This document shows positions 43,114 through 50,871 of a stretch of DNA of 64,000 nucleotides, in pieces. This DNA is from Marinobacterium aestuarii (GTDB lineage Bacteria; Pseudomonadota; Gammaproteobacteria; Pseudomonadales; Balneatricaceae). The notes beneath the pieces are model-generated. The model was not told the DNA's origin. It did not search any database and saw nothing but the letters and a program-made list of their open reading frames with translations. A program made the position numbers and the translations under genes. Every line of letters begins with the position of its first letter. Positions within the stretch are counted from its first letter, which is position 1. The stretch covers positions 3,100,001 through 3,164,000 of the forward strand of contig NZ_CP015839.1 of assembly GCF_001651805.1 (NCBI RefSeq), in the 5' to 3' direction.

Positions 43114-44355
43114 TCAGCGGCGACGGCGATCCGGCTTCTTGCCCAGCGCCCGCTCCCGCGCACGTTTATTCTGGGTGCCCTTGCTGACGCTGCGGGTATT
43201 GCGCACCTCTTTCGTCGGGTCCGGCTCATAGCCTGGCAACCATTGCTGCATCAGACGCTCGTCGAGGACGACCTCGATCTGCTCCAGCAGGTAGTTTTCC
43301 GCCGGGCTCAGCAGCGAGATCGCCATGCCGGAACCGCCCGCACGGCCGGTACGCCCGATACGGTGGATATAGTCCTCGGCGTTGTAGGGCAACTCATGGT
43401 TGATCACATACTGCAGCTGATCAATGTCCAGCCCGCGTGCCGCCACGTCAGTGGCCACCAATACCCGGGTATCCCCCGCCCTGAAGGCCTCCAGCGCCCG
43501 CTCCCGCGCACCCTGGGACTTGTCGCCGTGGATCGACTGGGTTTTTAGACCGTCCTTGCACATCTCGCTGGCGAGCTCATCCGCGCCCTGTTTGGTGCGG
43601 GTAAATACCAACACCTGATGCCAGTTCTTGCTGCCGATCAGGTAAGAGATCAGCTCGCGCTTGCGATCCGCATCCACCGCGTACACCATCTGCTCAACCC
43701 TGCGGGCGACGGTATTGCGGGCATCCACCTCAATCAGGGTGGGATCCTTCAGCAGGCTTTTGCTGAGTGCAAAAATCTCAGGCCCAAAGGTGGCGGAGAA
43801 CAGCAGCGTCTGCCGCGCAGCCGGGATGGGTTTGATAATACGGCGCACTTCGTCGATAAAGCCCATATCCAGCATGCGATCCGCCTCATCGAACACAAGA
43901 TGGCGCACCTGACTCAGATCCGCCGCCCCGCGACCAATCAGATCCAGCAGACGCCCGGGCGTTGCCACCAGAATATCCACGCCACTGGCGAGTGCCGCCA
44001 TCTGGGTGTTAACACTGGCACCGCCGTACACCAGCGCCGTCTGCAGCGCACTCTGACTGCCGTAGGTCACAAAGCTCTTGTACACCTGCTGAGCCAACTC
44101 CCGTGTCGGCGTCAGCACCAGCGCCCGAATGGCGCGTTTGGGCGACGCGGATACGGGCGCCTCACTCAGCAGTTGCAGAATCGGCAGCGCAAAGGCGGCG
44201 GTTTTGCCGGTGCCGGTCTGGGCCCCGGCCATCAGGTCTTGTCCTGCAAGAATGGCCGGGATGGTGGCCACCTGGATCGGCGTGGGTTCGGTGTAGCCCT
44301 GTTCGGTAACGGTATCAATCAGTGACTGATTAAGACCGGTGGTGGAAAATCCCAT
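43114..44355 (-). CDS. DEAD-box ATP-dependent RNA helicase, RhlE type
   Basis: 413 residues with all helicase motifs: Q motif GYTEPTPIQ, motif I AQTGTGKTAAF, PTRELA, motif Ib TPGR, DEAD in LVFDEADRMLDMGF, SAT, VFTRTKQGADELA, RGLDID and HRIGRTGRAG. The basic C-terminal tail (KKPDRRRR) is short as in RhlE. It unwinds short RNA duplexes in ribosome assembly or mRNA decay. Stop lies next to a small AGCTATC tandem at 43089-43113. Confidence 0.92.
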   Translation of the reverse strand: MGFSTTGLNQSLIDTVTEQGYTEPTPIQVATIPAILAGQDLMAGAQTGTGKTAAFALPILQLLSEAPVSASPKRAIRALVLTPTRELAQQVYKSFVTYGSQSALQTALVYGGASVNTQMAALASGVDILVATPGRLLDLIGRGAADLSQVRHLVFDEADRMLDMGFIDEVRRIIKPIPAARQTLLFSATFGPEIFALSKSLLKDPTLIEVDARNTVARRVEQMVYAVDADRKRELISYLIGSKNWHQVLVFTRTKQGADELASEMCKDGLKTQSIHGDKSQGARERALEAFRAGDTRVLVATDVAARGLDIDQLQYVINHELPYNAEDYIHRIGRTGRAGGSGMAISLLSPAENYLLEQIEVVLDERLMQQWLPGYEPDPTKEVRNTRSVSKGTQNKRARERALGKKPDRRRR

Positions 44356-44484
44356 GGCGTTGTCTGGCTCTGCTGGTCGGGGTGGTGGGCGGGTATTATA
44401 CCTGTTGTTGTGGGTGGTTCGGGTGGGATGGGCATCATTAAAATGAGCTGTCAGTTGATGGGGAGTTCAAGCTGAATAGTTCGG

Positions 44485-44526
44485 GCACATGGGTAACAGA
44501 GCTGTTCAGTAACATGGGTGACACTT
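44485..44526. mobile_element. IS481-type element remnant 2 (end only)
   Basis: CACATGGGTAACAGAGCTGT then CAGTAACATGGGTGACACTTTA matches the right end of the IS481 element at 50872-52180 and of remnant 1. Only about 45 bp are left. It ends exactly where the left arm of the long external hairpin of repeat copy 6 should begin: the loop (TCGT) and right arm GCAAAGAAAGTA remain, the left arm is gone. Confidence 0.55.
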
Positions 44527-44745
44527 TACTCGTGCAAAGAAAGTATGCAAAGAAAGCACGCCCCGAAGAAGCCTTCCCGCTGCGCTCTGAAATCATTCAA
44601 CGGGCTCCGCTGACGGTACATCCATGTACCTCATCGGAGGCGCAACAGTCCCTGTTGCTCCCCTTCGGGCCAACTCGTCGAATGACCTCAGTGCTCGCCG
44701 GCTTCATAAGGGGATCGGAGCCGTTCTGATACTTCATCGGCTTTG
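44527..44745 (-). repeat. Structured dispersed repeat, copy 6 (truncated hairpin)
   Basis: Reverse orientation, between the divergent helicase and kinase genes. Lacks the left arm of the GTTACTTTCTTTGC hairpin. Core: CTGAAATCATTCAACG with CGTCGAATGACCTCAG; GGTA-CATCCATG-TACC on a CTCCG/CGGAG helix, where copies 3 and 4 have CTGCG/CGCAG (two-sided change); GCAACAG-TCC-CTGTTGC; CCC-CTTC-GGG; terminal arm GGCTTCATAAGGGG. Sequence 44746-44930 contains a GC-rich stretch but no gene. Confidence 0.85.
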
Positions 44746-44930
44746 GCTGGTGTAAATGAGGGGACTAGATGCGAATGCGTTGCCAGACGGGAATTTGTGG
44801 GAGCCCGGTCTCCGGGCGAGTCGCACCGTTTACTGTGCCCACCGGGCACCGGCTTTGGCAGGATTTGGCTTCAGGAAACCGGGATCTGAGGCTATAAGAT
44901 ATAACGCCATGCCTTCAAAAGGAGACATAC

Positions 44931-45397
44931 GTGAAGCGGATCATCATTTTCGGAAATTCCGGATCGGGTAAATCAACGCTCGCGAAAGCCCTTTGCAAAG
45001 GGGAACACCTGTCTCATCTTGATCTGGACCTGATTGCCTGGCAACCGACCTCGCCGCCACAGAGAAAACCGATAGCGGAATCGAAGCAAGAGATTGATGC
45101 TTTTATCAGTGCAAACGCTGCATGGGTGATAGAGGGCTGCTATTCGGACTTGCTGGAACTCGCCCTGCCTGCTGCCAGTGAAATCATCTTCCTGAATTTA
45201 CCGGTCGAAGCCTGAACCGCCCCTGGGAGCCACACAAGTACGGGTCAAGGGAAGCCCAGGATGCTAACCTCGACATGCTGATCGACTGGATATCCCAGTA
45301 CCCGGAACGCACTGACACTTTCTCAAGATCAGCCCACGAAGCACTATTCAAGCGCTATGACGGCAAGAAAACGATGTATACCAGTAACCAGCGGTAA
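44931..45397 (+). pseudogene. Small P-loop kinase (adenylate-kinase-like), frameshifted
   Basis: Begins MKRIIIFGNSGSGKSTLAKA, a clear Walker A motif, followed by HLDLDLIAWQPTSPPQRKPI and WVIEGCYSDLLELALP, typical of the topology-modulation (FlaR)/shikimate-kinase-like small P-loop family. The frame ends at 45215 after FLNLPVEA. The expected continuation NRPWEPHKYGSREAQDANLD through MLIDWISQYPERTD and YDGKKTMYTSNQR is present in another frame to the stop at 45397. Fusing the two halves would need about a dozen missing bases (a CxxNC-type segment) near 45212, so a small deletion has inactivated the gene. Whole length would be about 160-170 residues. Confidence 0.75.
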
Positions 45398-45645
45398 GAC
45401 CTGCGGCTTCGGTGAGCAGTACGCCGTCGTGCGGTGCCACGCCGCCATCCCGTATGGCCGGGATACAAGCAAACGAAAAATCAGCCAGGTTTCACGTCTT
45501 CTAGCGCGTATTCACGACCAGAGCGTCCATGGTATTTCCCGTGCTGTATTTCGCATTTAGGCGGCCTATAAAGTCAATCAGACCTGCGATAACCCCGCAT
45601 CAATCAAGTAACTTCCAAGGGCAACACCCGCAAAGGACTTAATTT

Positions 45646-46026
45646 ATGTTCAAAGTAAAAGCAACCCAGCACGTTTTGGCGGTCAAGGATCTTGAGAAGA
45701 GCGAAAGCTATTTTCTCGACAAGCTTGGATTTGCGGTCCGGTTCCGGGTGGGTGGCTGGTCCTTCCTTAGCCTGGGCAGCTTCCATGTGATGCTGGGGCA
45801 CTGCCCCGACGAAGTGCCAGCCCGCGAAACGCATAACCACTCGTACTTCGCCTATATAAATTGCGACGGCATTGACGATCTCTACCGTGATTACCAGCAG
45901 CGCGGCGCCGAGATCTGCCAGGCCATATCCGACAAGCCCTGGGGTTTACGGGAATTTGGCGTTATCACCCCGGAAGGCCACCGAATCATGTTCGGTGAAG
46001 ACATTGAGCCATCAGAGAATGCATAA
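45646..46026 (+). CDS. VOC-superfamily (glyoxalase/bleomycin-resistance fold) protein
   Basis: 126 residues, a single paired beta-alpha-beta-beta-beta domain: THVLAVKDLEKSESYFLDKLGF-type opening (QHVLAVKDLEKSESYF), GWSFLSLGSFHVMLGHCP, SYFAYINCDGIDDLYRDYQQ and FGVITPEGHRIMFGE with the C-terminal metal-binding Glu. Family members bind metals and act on small molecules or sequester drugs; the substrate is unknown. 45398-45645, upstream, shows no gene. Confidence 0.85.
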   Translation: MFKVKATQHVLAVKDLEKSESYFLDKLGFAVRFRVGGWSFLSLGSFHVMLGHCPDEVPARETHNHSYFAYINCDGIDDLYRDYQQRGAEICQAISDKPWGLREFGVITPEGHRIMFGEDIEPSENA

Positions 46027-46146
46027 TTAGTCGACATACCAGATTCAAAGAAGCGTGGTAGCTTTTAGCGATAATCGCAGGCGTTATGAATCAGCATTAA
46101 ATCCAGATAAGTGATGAGATGAAGTCAGTTTTATATAATTGAATCC

Positions 46147-46385
46147 AAAACATCAGAGCGGCCCCTTTCCCCCTTATGAAGCCAGCGAGCACTGAGGTCA
46201 TTGTACGATCAGGCCCGTAGGGTTGATACAGGGACTGTATCGACGCCGATTAGCACATGGATGTGCGTTAGCGGCGCCCGTACAATGGCGTCGGAGCGCA
46301 GCGAAAAGGCTTCATTGGGGCGCGCTTTCTTTGGTTACTTTCTTTCGCGCGAGCAAAGAAAGTGACACGCCAAAAAGGCGTAACA
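46147..46385 (+). repeat. Structured dispersed repeat, copy 7 (GCA-stem variant)
   Basis: Forward orientation, in the convergent gap between the VOC and FrnE-like genes. Terminal stem CCCCTTATGAAGCC with GGCTTCATTGGGG; second stem TCATTGTACG (46198-46207) with CGTACAATGG (46279-46288), a sequence unlike any other copy but fully paired; GATACAG-GGA-CTGTATC (46224-46240); GCA-CATGGATG-TGC (46253-46266) on a CGCCG/CGGCG helix; external arm TTACTTTCTTT/AAAGAAAGTGA and CGCC-AAAAA-GGCG (46368-46380). 46027-46146 and 46386-46461 show nothing else. Confidence 0.88.
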
Positions 46386-46461
46386 CGAAGCCTCAGACCA
46401 CCACAAAACGCCAGGCGGCACAGATTGGAATAAACGCATCACATTTTCAATTTACCCCCAT

Positions 46462-47109
46462 TTATCCCTGCTCAACAATCTCCGTTAAAACCTGCTTGAA
46501 CACCTCCGTTGGATGAGCCCCCGTCACTGCACCCTTGCGATTAAATACGATGGTCGGCACCGATGAGACACCCATGCTGCGCCAATATTCTTCTTCTCCG
46601 GTAATCTTCTCGCGGGCAACCGGATTATCCAGCTCCGCCAATGCCTCTGCCGCATTCAGGCTCACGGATTCCAGGATTTCAGCCAGAACCTGCTTGTCTG
46701 ACACATCCTGCCGATTGCTGAAGACAGCTTCGAACAGGCGCATTTGAAGCTCATGCTGTTTGCCCTGTTCTCTGGCATAGGCCAGCAATATATGGGCATT
46801 GCGGGTGTTGACGATTTTCATAGCGTCATGAAAGTCGAACGTGAAACCCAGCTCTCCCGCTATTTTGGTCATACTGGCACGCGACTTGGCGCTCTCTTCA
46901 GGCGAGCTGCCATATTTTCTGGCGATGTGAGCCCGCAGATTTTCCCCCTCGGCCGGCATGTCAGGATTCAACTCGAACGGCTTCCATTCGATTGCAACCC
47001 TGTCCTCCAACCCCAGCTCAGTGATCGCCTTTTCCAGGTACTTGTAACCAATGATGCACCAGGGGCACACGACATCCGAGATGATGTCGATCTGAATCTT
47101 GTTCGCCAT
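46462..47109 (-). CDS. DsbA-family (FrnE-like) thiol oxidoreductase
   Basis: 215 residues from the ATG at 47109; an earlier in-frame start at 47145 adds residues without resemblance. Thioredoxin fold with inserted helical domain: IQIDIISDVVCPWCIIGYKY, with CPWC at residues 15-18, then EWKPFELNPDMP, and SSVPTIVFNRKGAVTGAHP with the cis-Pro (VPT). No signal peptide, so cytoplasmic, as in FrnE and 2-hydroxychromene-2-carboxylate isomerase relatives. Two TTGAAC palindromes lie upstream at 47170-47208. Confidence 0.87.
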   Translation of the reverse strand: MANKIQIDIISDVVCPWCIIGYKYLEKAITELGLEDRVAIEWKPFELNPDMPAEGENLRAHIARKYGSSPEESAKSRASMTKIAGELGFTFDFHDAMKIVNTRNAHILLAYAREQGKQHELQMRLFEAVFSNRQDVSDKQVLAEILESVSLNAAEALAELDNPVAREKITGEEEYWRSMGVSSVPTIVFNRKGAVTGAHPTEVFKQVLTEIVEQG

Positions 47110-47169
47110 ATCAGTCCTCGCCTCACAATTCGCGCATAGCGCCATCCAATGCCCGTATCCTAACCAGAT

Positions 47170-47208
47170 TTGAACAGTCGTTCAAATTGATTTTGAACAA
47201 CTGGTCAA
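47170..47208. promoter_or_regulatory. Two direct palindromic operator candidates
   Basis: TTGAAC-AGTC-GTTCAA (47170-47185, perfect 6-bp arms) and TTGAACAACTGGTCAA (47193-47208), 23 bp centre to centre, 60-100 bp upstream of the FrnE-like start. TTGAAC/GTTCAA dyads are common binding sites of TetR-family regulators, which often control oxidoreductases. No such regulator is in the window. Confidence 0.5.
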
Positions 47209-47337
47209 CTTTGTTCTTATGGCTACGCGTTAAACCCACACAGACGAAGTTGCACCATCCCAACTGTAAAGGAATGTAAAGCTGCGCGACTTCGCGCCAG
47301 CTTTTTGCCACCGTCTGCTAACCTGCCTATTAACCTG

Positions 47338-47356
47338 ACGGACAAATATTGTCCGT
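47338..47356. promoter_or_regulatory. Palindrome ACGGACAA-ATA-TTGTCCGT
   Basis: Perfect 8-bp arms with a 3-bp centre, the shape of a TetR-type operator. It stands in the 472-bp gene-free stretch 47110-47582, with no ORF of recognised family beside it on either strand. Confidence 0.45.
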
Positions 47357-47528
47357 TATGTACAGGAAGTACGGAATACCGCACACGCATGGACGCGTAT
47401 GAGCGGTCACGCCATAACTCTTTAGCCAAAAGAATGGGCGCAGGTGCGTGGACTTGCTGGCCTTCTTGGGGGCGAAGAGGTGGCGTTCGCATTGGCCTGC
47501 GGCCAATGATGAAGCATCCCTGCTTCAT

Positions 47529-47548
47529 GTATTAACCTAGGTTAATAC
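47529..47548. promoter_or_regulatory. Perfect 20-bp palindrome upstream of the DLH gene
   Basis: GTATTAACCTAGGTTAATAC is exactly self-complementary and ends 34 bp before the start of the dienelactone-hydrolase gene at 47583, a fitting place for an operator overlapping its promoter. The regulator family is not evident. Confidence 0.5.
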
Positions 47549-47582
47549 CCCTTTCCCTTACCAACTATTGAGGCGCGACTCT

Positions 47583-48488
47583 ATGCAAGCTATGAAGGAA
47601 AACGGCGAGCCACAGCAGATCCCCCAAGAGGCCTTCGACTGGTACGACGAATACGCCCACGGCGATATCAGCCGACGGGAATTTCTGACCCGCCTGTCAT
47701 CGCTTACAGTGCTGGGTTTCAGCATGAGCGTGCTGTCAGCGGCCCTGCTGCCCAATTACGCGCTGGCCGAACAGGTGTCTTTCAATGACGCCGATATCAA
47801 GGCCGAATATGTCACCTTCCCCTCGCCCGAAGGCTTTGGCGAAGGTCGGGGCTACCTGGTCATTCCCACATCCGTAACCGCCTCAGCGCCTGTGGTGCTG
47901 GTTGTGCATGAAAACCGCGGCTTGAATCCCTACATCGAGGATGTGGCGCGTCGGGCCGCCAAGGCCGGTTTTATCGCCTTTGCCCCCGATATTCTGCACT
48001 CACTGGGGGGCTACCCGGGCAATGATGACCAGGGTCGCGAGATGCAGAGTTCACTGGACAAGGCCAAGGTAGAAGAAGACTTCAAGGCGGCGGCCCGTTT
48101 CCTGAAAGCGCACCCCCAGAGCAATGGCAAGCTCGGCGTGGTGGGTTTCTGTTTCGGTGGTTACGTTGCCAATATGCTGGCGGCGAGTCTGCCGGATGTC
48201 GTGAATGCGTCGGCGCCCTTCTACGGCACACCGCCGGTGAAAGAGATCCGTGCAAACATCAAGGCACCGCTGCTGATTCACCTGGCGGAGCTCGACAAGC
48301 GCGTCAATGCCACCTGGCCCGAGTATGAAGCGGACTTAAAAGCGGCAGACAAAAACTACAGTATGCATATGTACGCCGGTGTTAATCACGGCTTTCATAA
48401 CGACTCCACCGAGCGCTACGACGAAGCGGCGGCAGAACTCGCCTGGAGCCGCACCATTGAGTTTTTCGATCAGCACCTCAAGGCTTAA
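47583..48488 (+). CDS. Dienelactone hydrolase family protein with Tat-type signal
   Basis: 301 residues from the ATG at 47583. Residues about 25-65 read DISRREFLTRLSSLTVLGFS and end NYALA: an SRREFL twin-arginine motif with a hydrophobic stretch, so export by Tat. The alpha/beta hydrolase follows: VVLVVHENRGLNPYIEDVAR (Glu-containing family motif), GVVGFCFGGYVANML with nucleophile Cys, and AGVNHGFHNDSTERYD with catalytic His. This is the YghX-type group of exported DLH proteins, with unknown substrate. A 20-bp palindrome precedes it. Confidence 0.87.
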   Translation: MQAMKENGEPQQIPQEAFDWYDEYAHGDISRREFLTRLSSLTVLGFSMSVLSAALLPNYALAEQVSFNDADIKAEYVTFPSPEGFGEGRGYLVIPTSVTASAPVVLVVHENRGLNPYIEDVARRAAKAGFIAFAPDILHSLGGYPGNDDQGREMQSSLDKAKVEEDFKAAARFLKAHPQSNGKLGVVGFCFGGYVANMLAASLPDVVNASAPFYGTPPVKEIRANIKAPLLIHLAELDKRVNATWPEYEADLKAADKNYSMHMYAGVNHGFHNDSTERYDEAAAELAWSRTIEFFDQHLKA

Positions 48489-48512
48489 GCATTCAGTACC
48501 CCTGCAACGCAG

Positions 48513-48542
48513 GGCCGGCAGACGCAACAGCGTTTGCCGGCC
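48513..48542 (+). terminator. Terminator-like hairpin after the DLH gene
   Basis: GGCCGGCAGACGC-AACA-GCGTTTGCCGGCC, an inverted repeat with 12-13-bp arms and one mismatch, 25 bp after the stop. No T-run follows, so it may act weakly or protect the mRNA end. A CTAGCCTCTAGCTCTCTAG-type low-complexity stretch follows at 48551-48575. Confidence 0.5.
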
Positions 48543-48734
48543 TCACCCTATCTAGCCTCTAGCTCTCTAGCCCCTAAGTCTGTAAGCCCGCCCTTGCACC
48601 ACCCCTCGCACCCGCCTGCAGAGTCCATTATTATCGCCAGAGTCACGGGCCGATTTCACGACGACAGCATAGACAAGGCGCAGCGTTGAACGTCACCGTG
48701 AATCACACAGGCTTTGGTATTAAATAGGCAACGG

Positions 48735-49877
48735 ATGAAACACGATTACTCCTACAGGGAACGGCAACAGGAGCTGGATGCCGCACGCCAGTTTCGCCTG
48801 GGTGATGGCAAGATCAGCGGCTACTGCTCGGTGGCACTGGGCACGCTCAGCCTGCTTGCGGTGCTGGCCTATCTCTACCCTGCGTACCTCACGACCATCG
48901 AACTGCGACAGGCCTACGACGCTGCCTTTTTGCAGCAGTTTCTCAAGTACGGCATGTATTTTTCGCTCTTCTTCGGCATTCTCAGCTTCGTTCTGAACGG
49001 CTACAAGCGCCTGGGGGCGGCGGGCATAGTGCTGACCCTGATCGCCTTTGCCCTGGGCGGTTACACCCTGCCTGTCGGGCCGGTGGAGCCGCGCCGGCTG
49101 TCGCTGGGGGTGGACTGGCTGATACTTGCCTTTCTGGGCTCGACCATCATTTTCATTACGCTGGAAAAGCTCTTTCCCAAATACCGCAACCAGGTAGTAC
49201 TGCGGCCCGAATGGGGGCTGGATCTGCTCTACTTCTGCTTCAATCACCTGGCCATTTCCGCCATTCTGATTTACGGCAACTACCACGCCAGTCACTTCGA
49301 CTGGGCCCTGAGCGAAAGCGTGCAGCAGGCCATCCGTTCGGTGCCGCTGTTGCTGCAGGTAATGGTCATCATTCTGTGCGCCGATTTCGTGCTCTATTGG
49401 GAGCATCGCCTCTACCATGAGGTACAGCTGCTCTGGCCGATCCATGCCGTGCACCATTCCATTGAACACCTCGACTGGCTGGCGGGCTCTCGCGGGCATT
49501 TTATCCAGGTATTCTCGGAAAGGGCCATGGTGATGGTGCCGCTCTATCTGCTGGGTGCAGATCAGGCGGCGCTGGATATCTACGTCGCCTTTGCAGCACT
49601 CCAGGCCATTCTGATTCACTGCAATCTGGGCATTTCCTTCGGTCCGCTGAAGTGCATTCTGGTCACGCCGCAGTTTCACCACTGGCACCACAGCTCGGAA
49701 AAACCCGCCATCGACACCAACTACTCGGCCCATACGGTGCTGTTCGACCGCCTGTTTGGTACCTACCATATGCCCGTCAAGCACTGGCCGGCGGACTACG
49801 GCACCACGGTACGCCTGCCCAGAAGCTATATAGGACAACTGCTCTACCCGCTGACCCGGCACCTGAGGAAGAAATAA
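48735..49877 (+). CDS. Sterol desaturase / fatty acid hydroxylase family membrane protein
   Basis: 380 residues from the ATG at 48735 (a TTG at 48714 is less likely). About eight hydrophobic helices and the three histidine clusters that bind the di-iron centre: HRLYHE, HAVHHSIEH and HHWHH (in QFHHWHHSSEKP). The family hydroxylates or desaturates lipids or sterol-like molecules in the membrane. The N-terminal 130 residues add four helices beyond the core, as in some bacterial members. The substrate is unknown. It stands alone between hairpin 48513 and the hemoglobin gene. Confidence 0.88.
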   Translation: MKHDYSYRERQQELDAARQFRLGDGKISGYCSVALGTLSLLAVLAYLYPAYLTTIELRQAYDAAFLQQFLKYGMYFSLFFGILSFVLNGYKRLGAAGIVLTLIAFALGGYTLPVGPVEPRRLSLGVDWLILAFLGSTIIFITLEKLFPKYRNQVVLRPEWGLDLLYFCFNHLAISAILIYGNYHASHFDWALSESVQQAIRSVPLLLQVMVIILCADFVLYWEHRLYHEVQLLWPIHAVHHSIEHLDWLAGSRGHFIQVFSERAMVMVPLYLLGADQAALDIYVAFAALQAILIHCNLGISFGPLKCILVTPQFHHWHHSSEKPAIDTNYSAHTVLFDRLFGTYHMPVKHWPADYGTTVRLPRSYIGQLLYPLTRHLRKK

Positions 49878-49967
49878 CGCCGGGATTATGGCTCCGAAAT
49901 GCTGACTGAGCCCGGCTACGCCTGCCATTAACTGCCAAGGGCCTGCGCCAGGCGCAGCCGGTTCCGC

Positions 49968-50441
49968 TCAGGGCGCCGTGACGATATCCGCCCGGGTCGA
50001 GCCGACGATATCCAGCAGTTCAGCGGTTTCGGTCTCGGGGACTTCATGCTTGGCCAGTACCTCTTTGAACAGAACGATCATTCGGTCCCATTGCGCCTCG
50101 GTGATATTGAGATGTGCATGGGCCGCTTTCATATCCCGCCCGTGGTAACTGCAGGGCCCGCCGGTCACCTCACACACCATCGCCGTAACCTGGTACTTGA
50201 GATAGGGTGCGGGAACCACCTTGCGGCTGGCGTCAACCGCCGGGTTTGCCTTGATCTGGTCATCCGAGACCACCGCATCGAAAAAGTCATCCACCACCAC
50301 CGATATGGGCATAAGCCCTCCCAAACGGTCAAACAGCGGCCTCGATGCCGTCTCGTCCTGGGCCAGGGCCCCCGGAGAGCCCGCCAGCAAAAAGGCGGTT
50401 AGACAGAACGGCTTCAGGTATTTCAGCTCGGAATTGAACAT
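49968..50441 (-). CDS. Group I truncated hemoglobin, exported
   Basis: 157 residues from the ATG at 50441. A signal peptide (KPFCLTAFLLAGSPGALAQ) suggests periplasmic location, unusual for the family. The 2-on-2 globin follows: LFDRLGGLMPISVVVDDFFD, then PYLKYQVTAMVCEVTGGPC and YHGRDMKAAHAHLNI with the proximal His region. It probably binds oxygen or nitric oxide. Convergent with the desaturase gene; 50442-50672 upstream contains no gene. Confidence 0.85.
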   Translation of the reverse strand: MFNSELKYLKPFCLTAFLLAGSPGALAQDETASRPLFDRLGGLMPISVVVDDFFDAVVSDDQIKANPAVDASRKVVPAPYLKYQVTAMVCEVTGGPCSYHGRDMKAAHAHLNITEAQWDRMIVLFKEVLAKHEVPETETAELLDIVGSTRADIVTAP

Positions 50442-50871
50442 ACAAACCTCCGTCTGGTTATCAAAACAGGGGGAGCGCACCCGCTGTTTCCATCGGCACG
50501 CCCGCCATGACGCTGTGGCCATGGGCACTTTCAAGTGTAGTGATAATCCTGATGACAGCCATTGGCCGCACGCCGACGGCCAATGGCTACATAGCCGATT
50601 GTAGCGAGGGAAAGTCCGTTCTGAGGCAGCTTTTGAGGTGATAAATCGACAACATGGCCAACTTACACAGCGTTAGAGCATTTTCACGAAACATCAGAGC
50701 GGCTCTTGTTCCCCTCAGCAGCCGAAGAGCACCGGGATTATGTTCCGATCAGACCCGAAGGGGCAAGACAGGGACGGTCGAGCCGCCGATTGGGGGCATG
50801 GATGCCCCCCTTAGCGGCGTCCGGAGCATGATTCTGGCGCGCAGTGCAGCCGAAGGCCGGCTGATGGGGGC

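Noticed and set aside
45357-45560. 67-residue ORF after the broken kinase
   Set aside because: Overlaps the kinase C-terminal frame and has no family resemblance or ribosome site.
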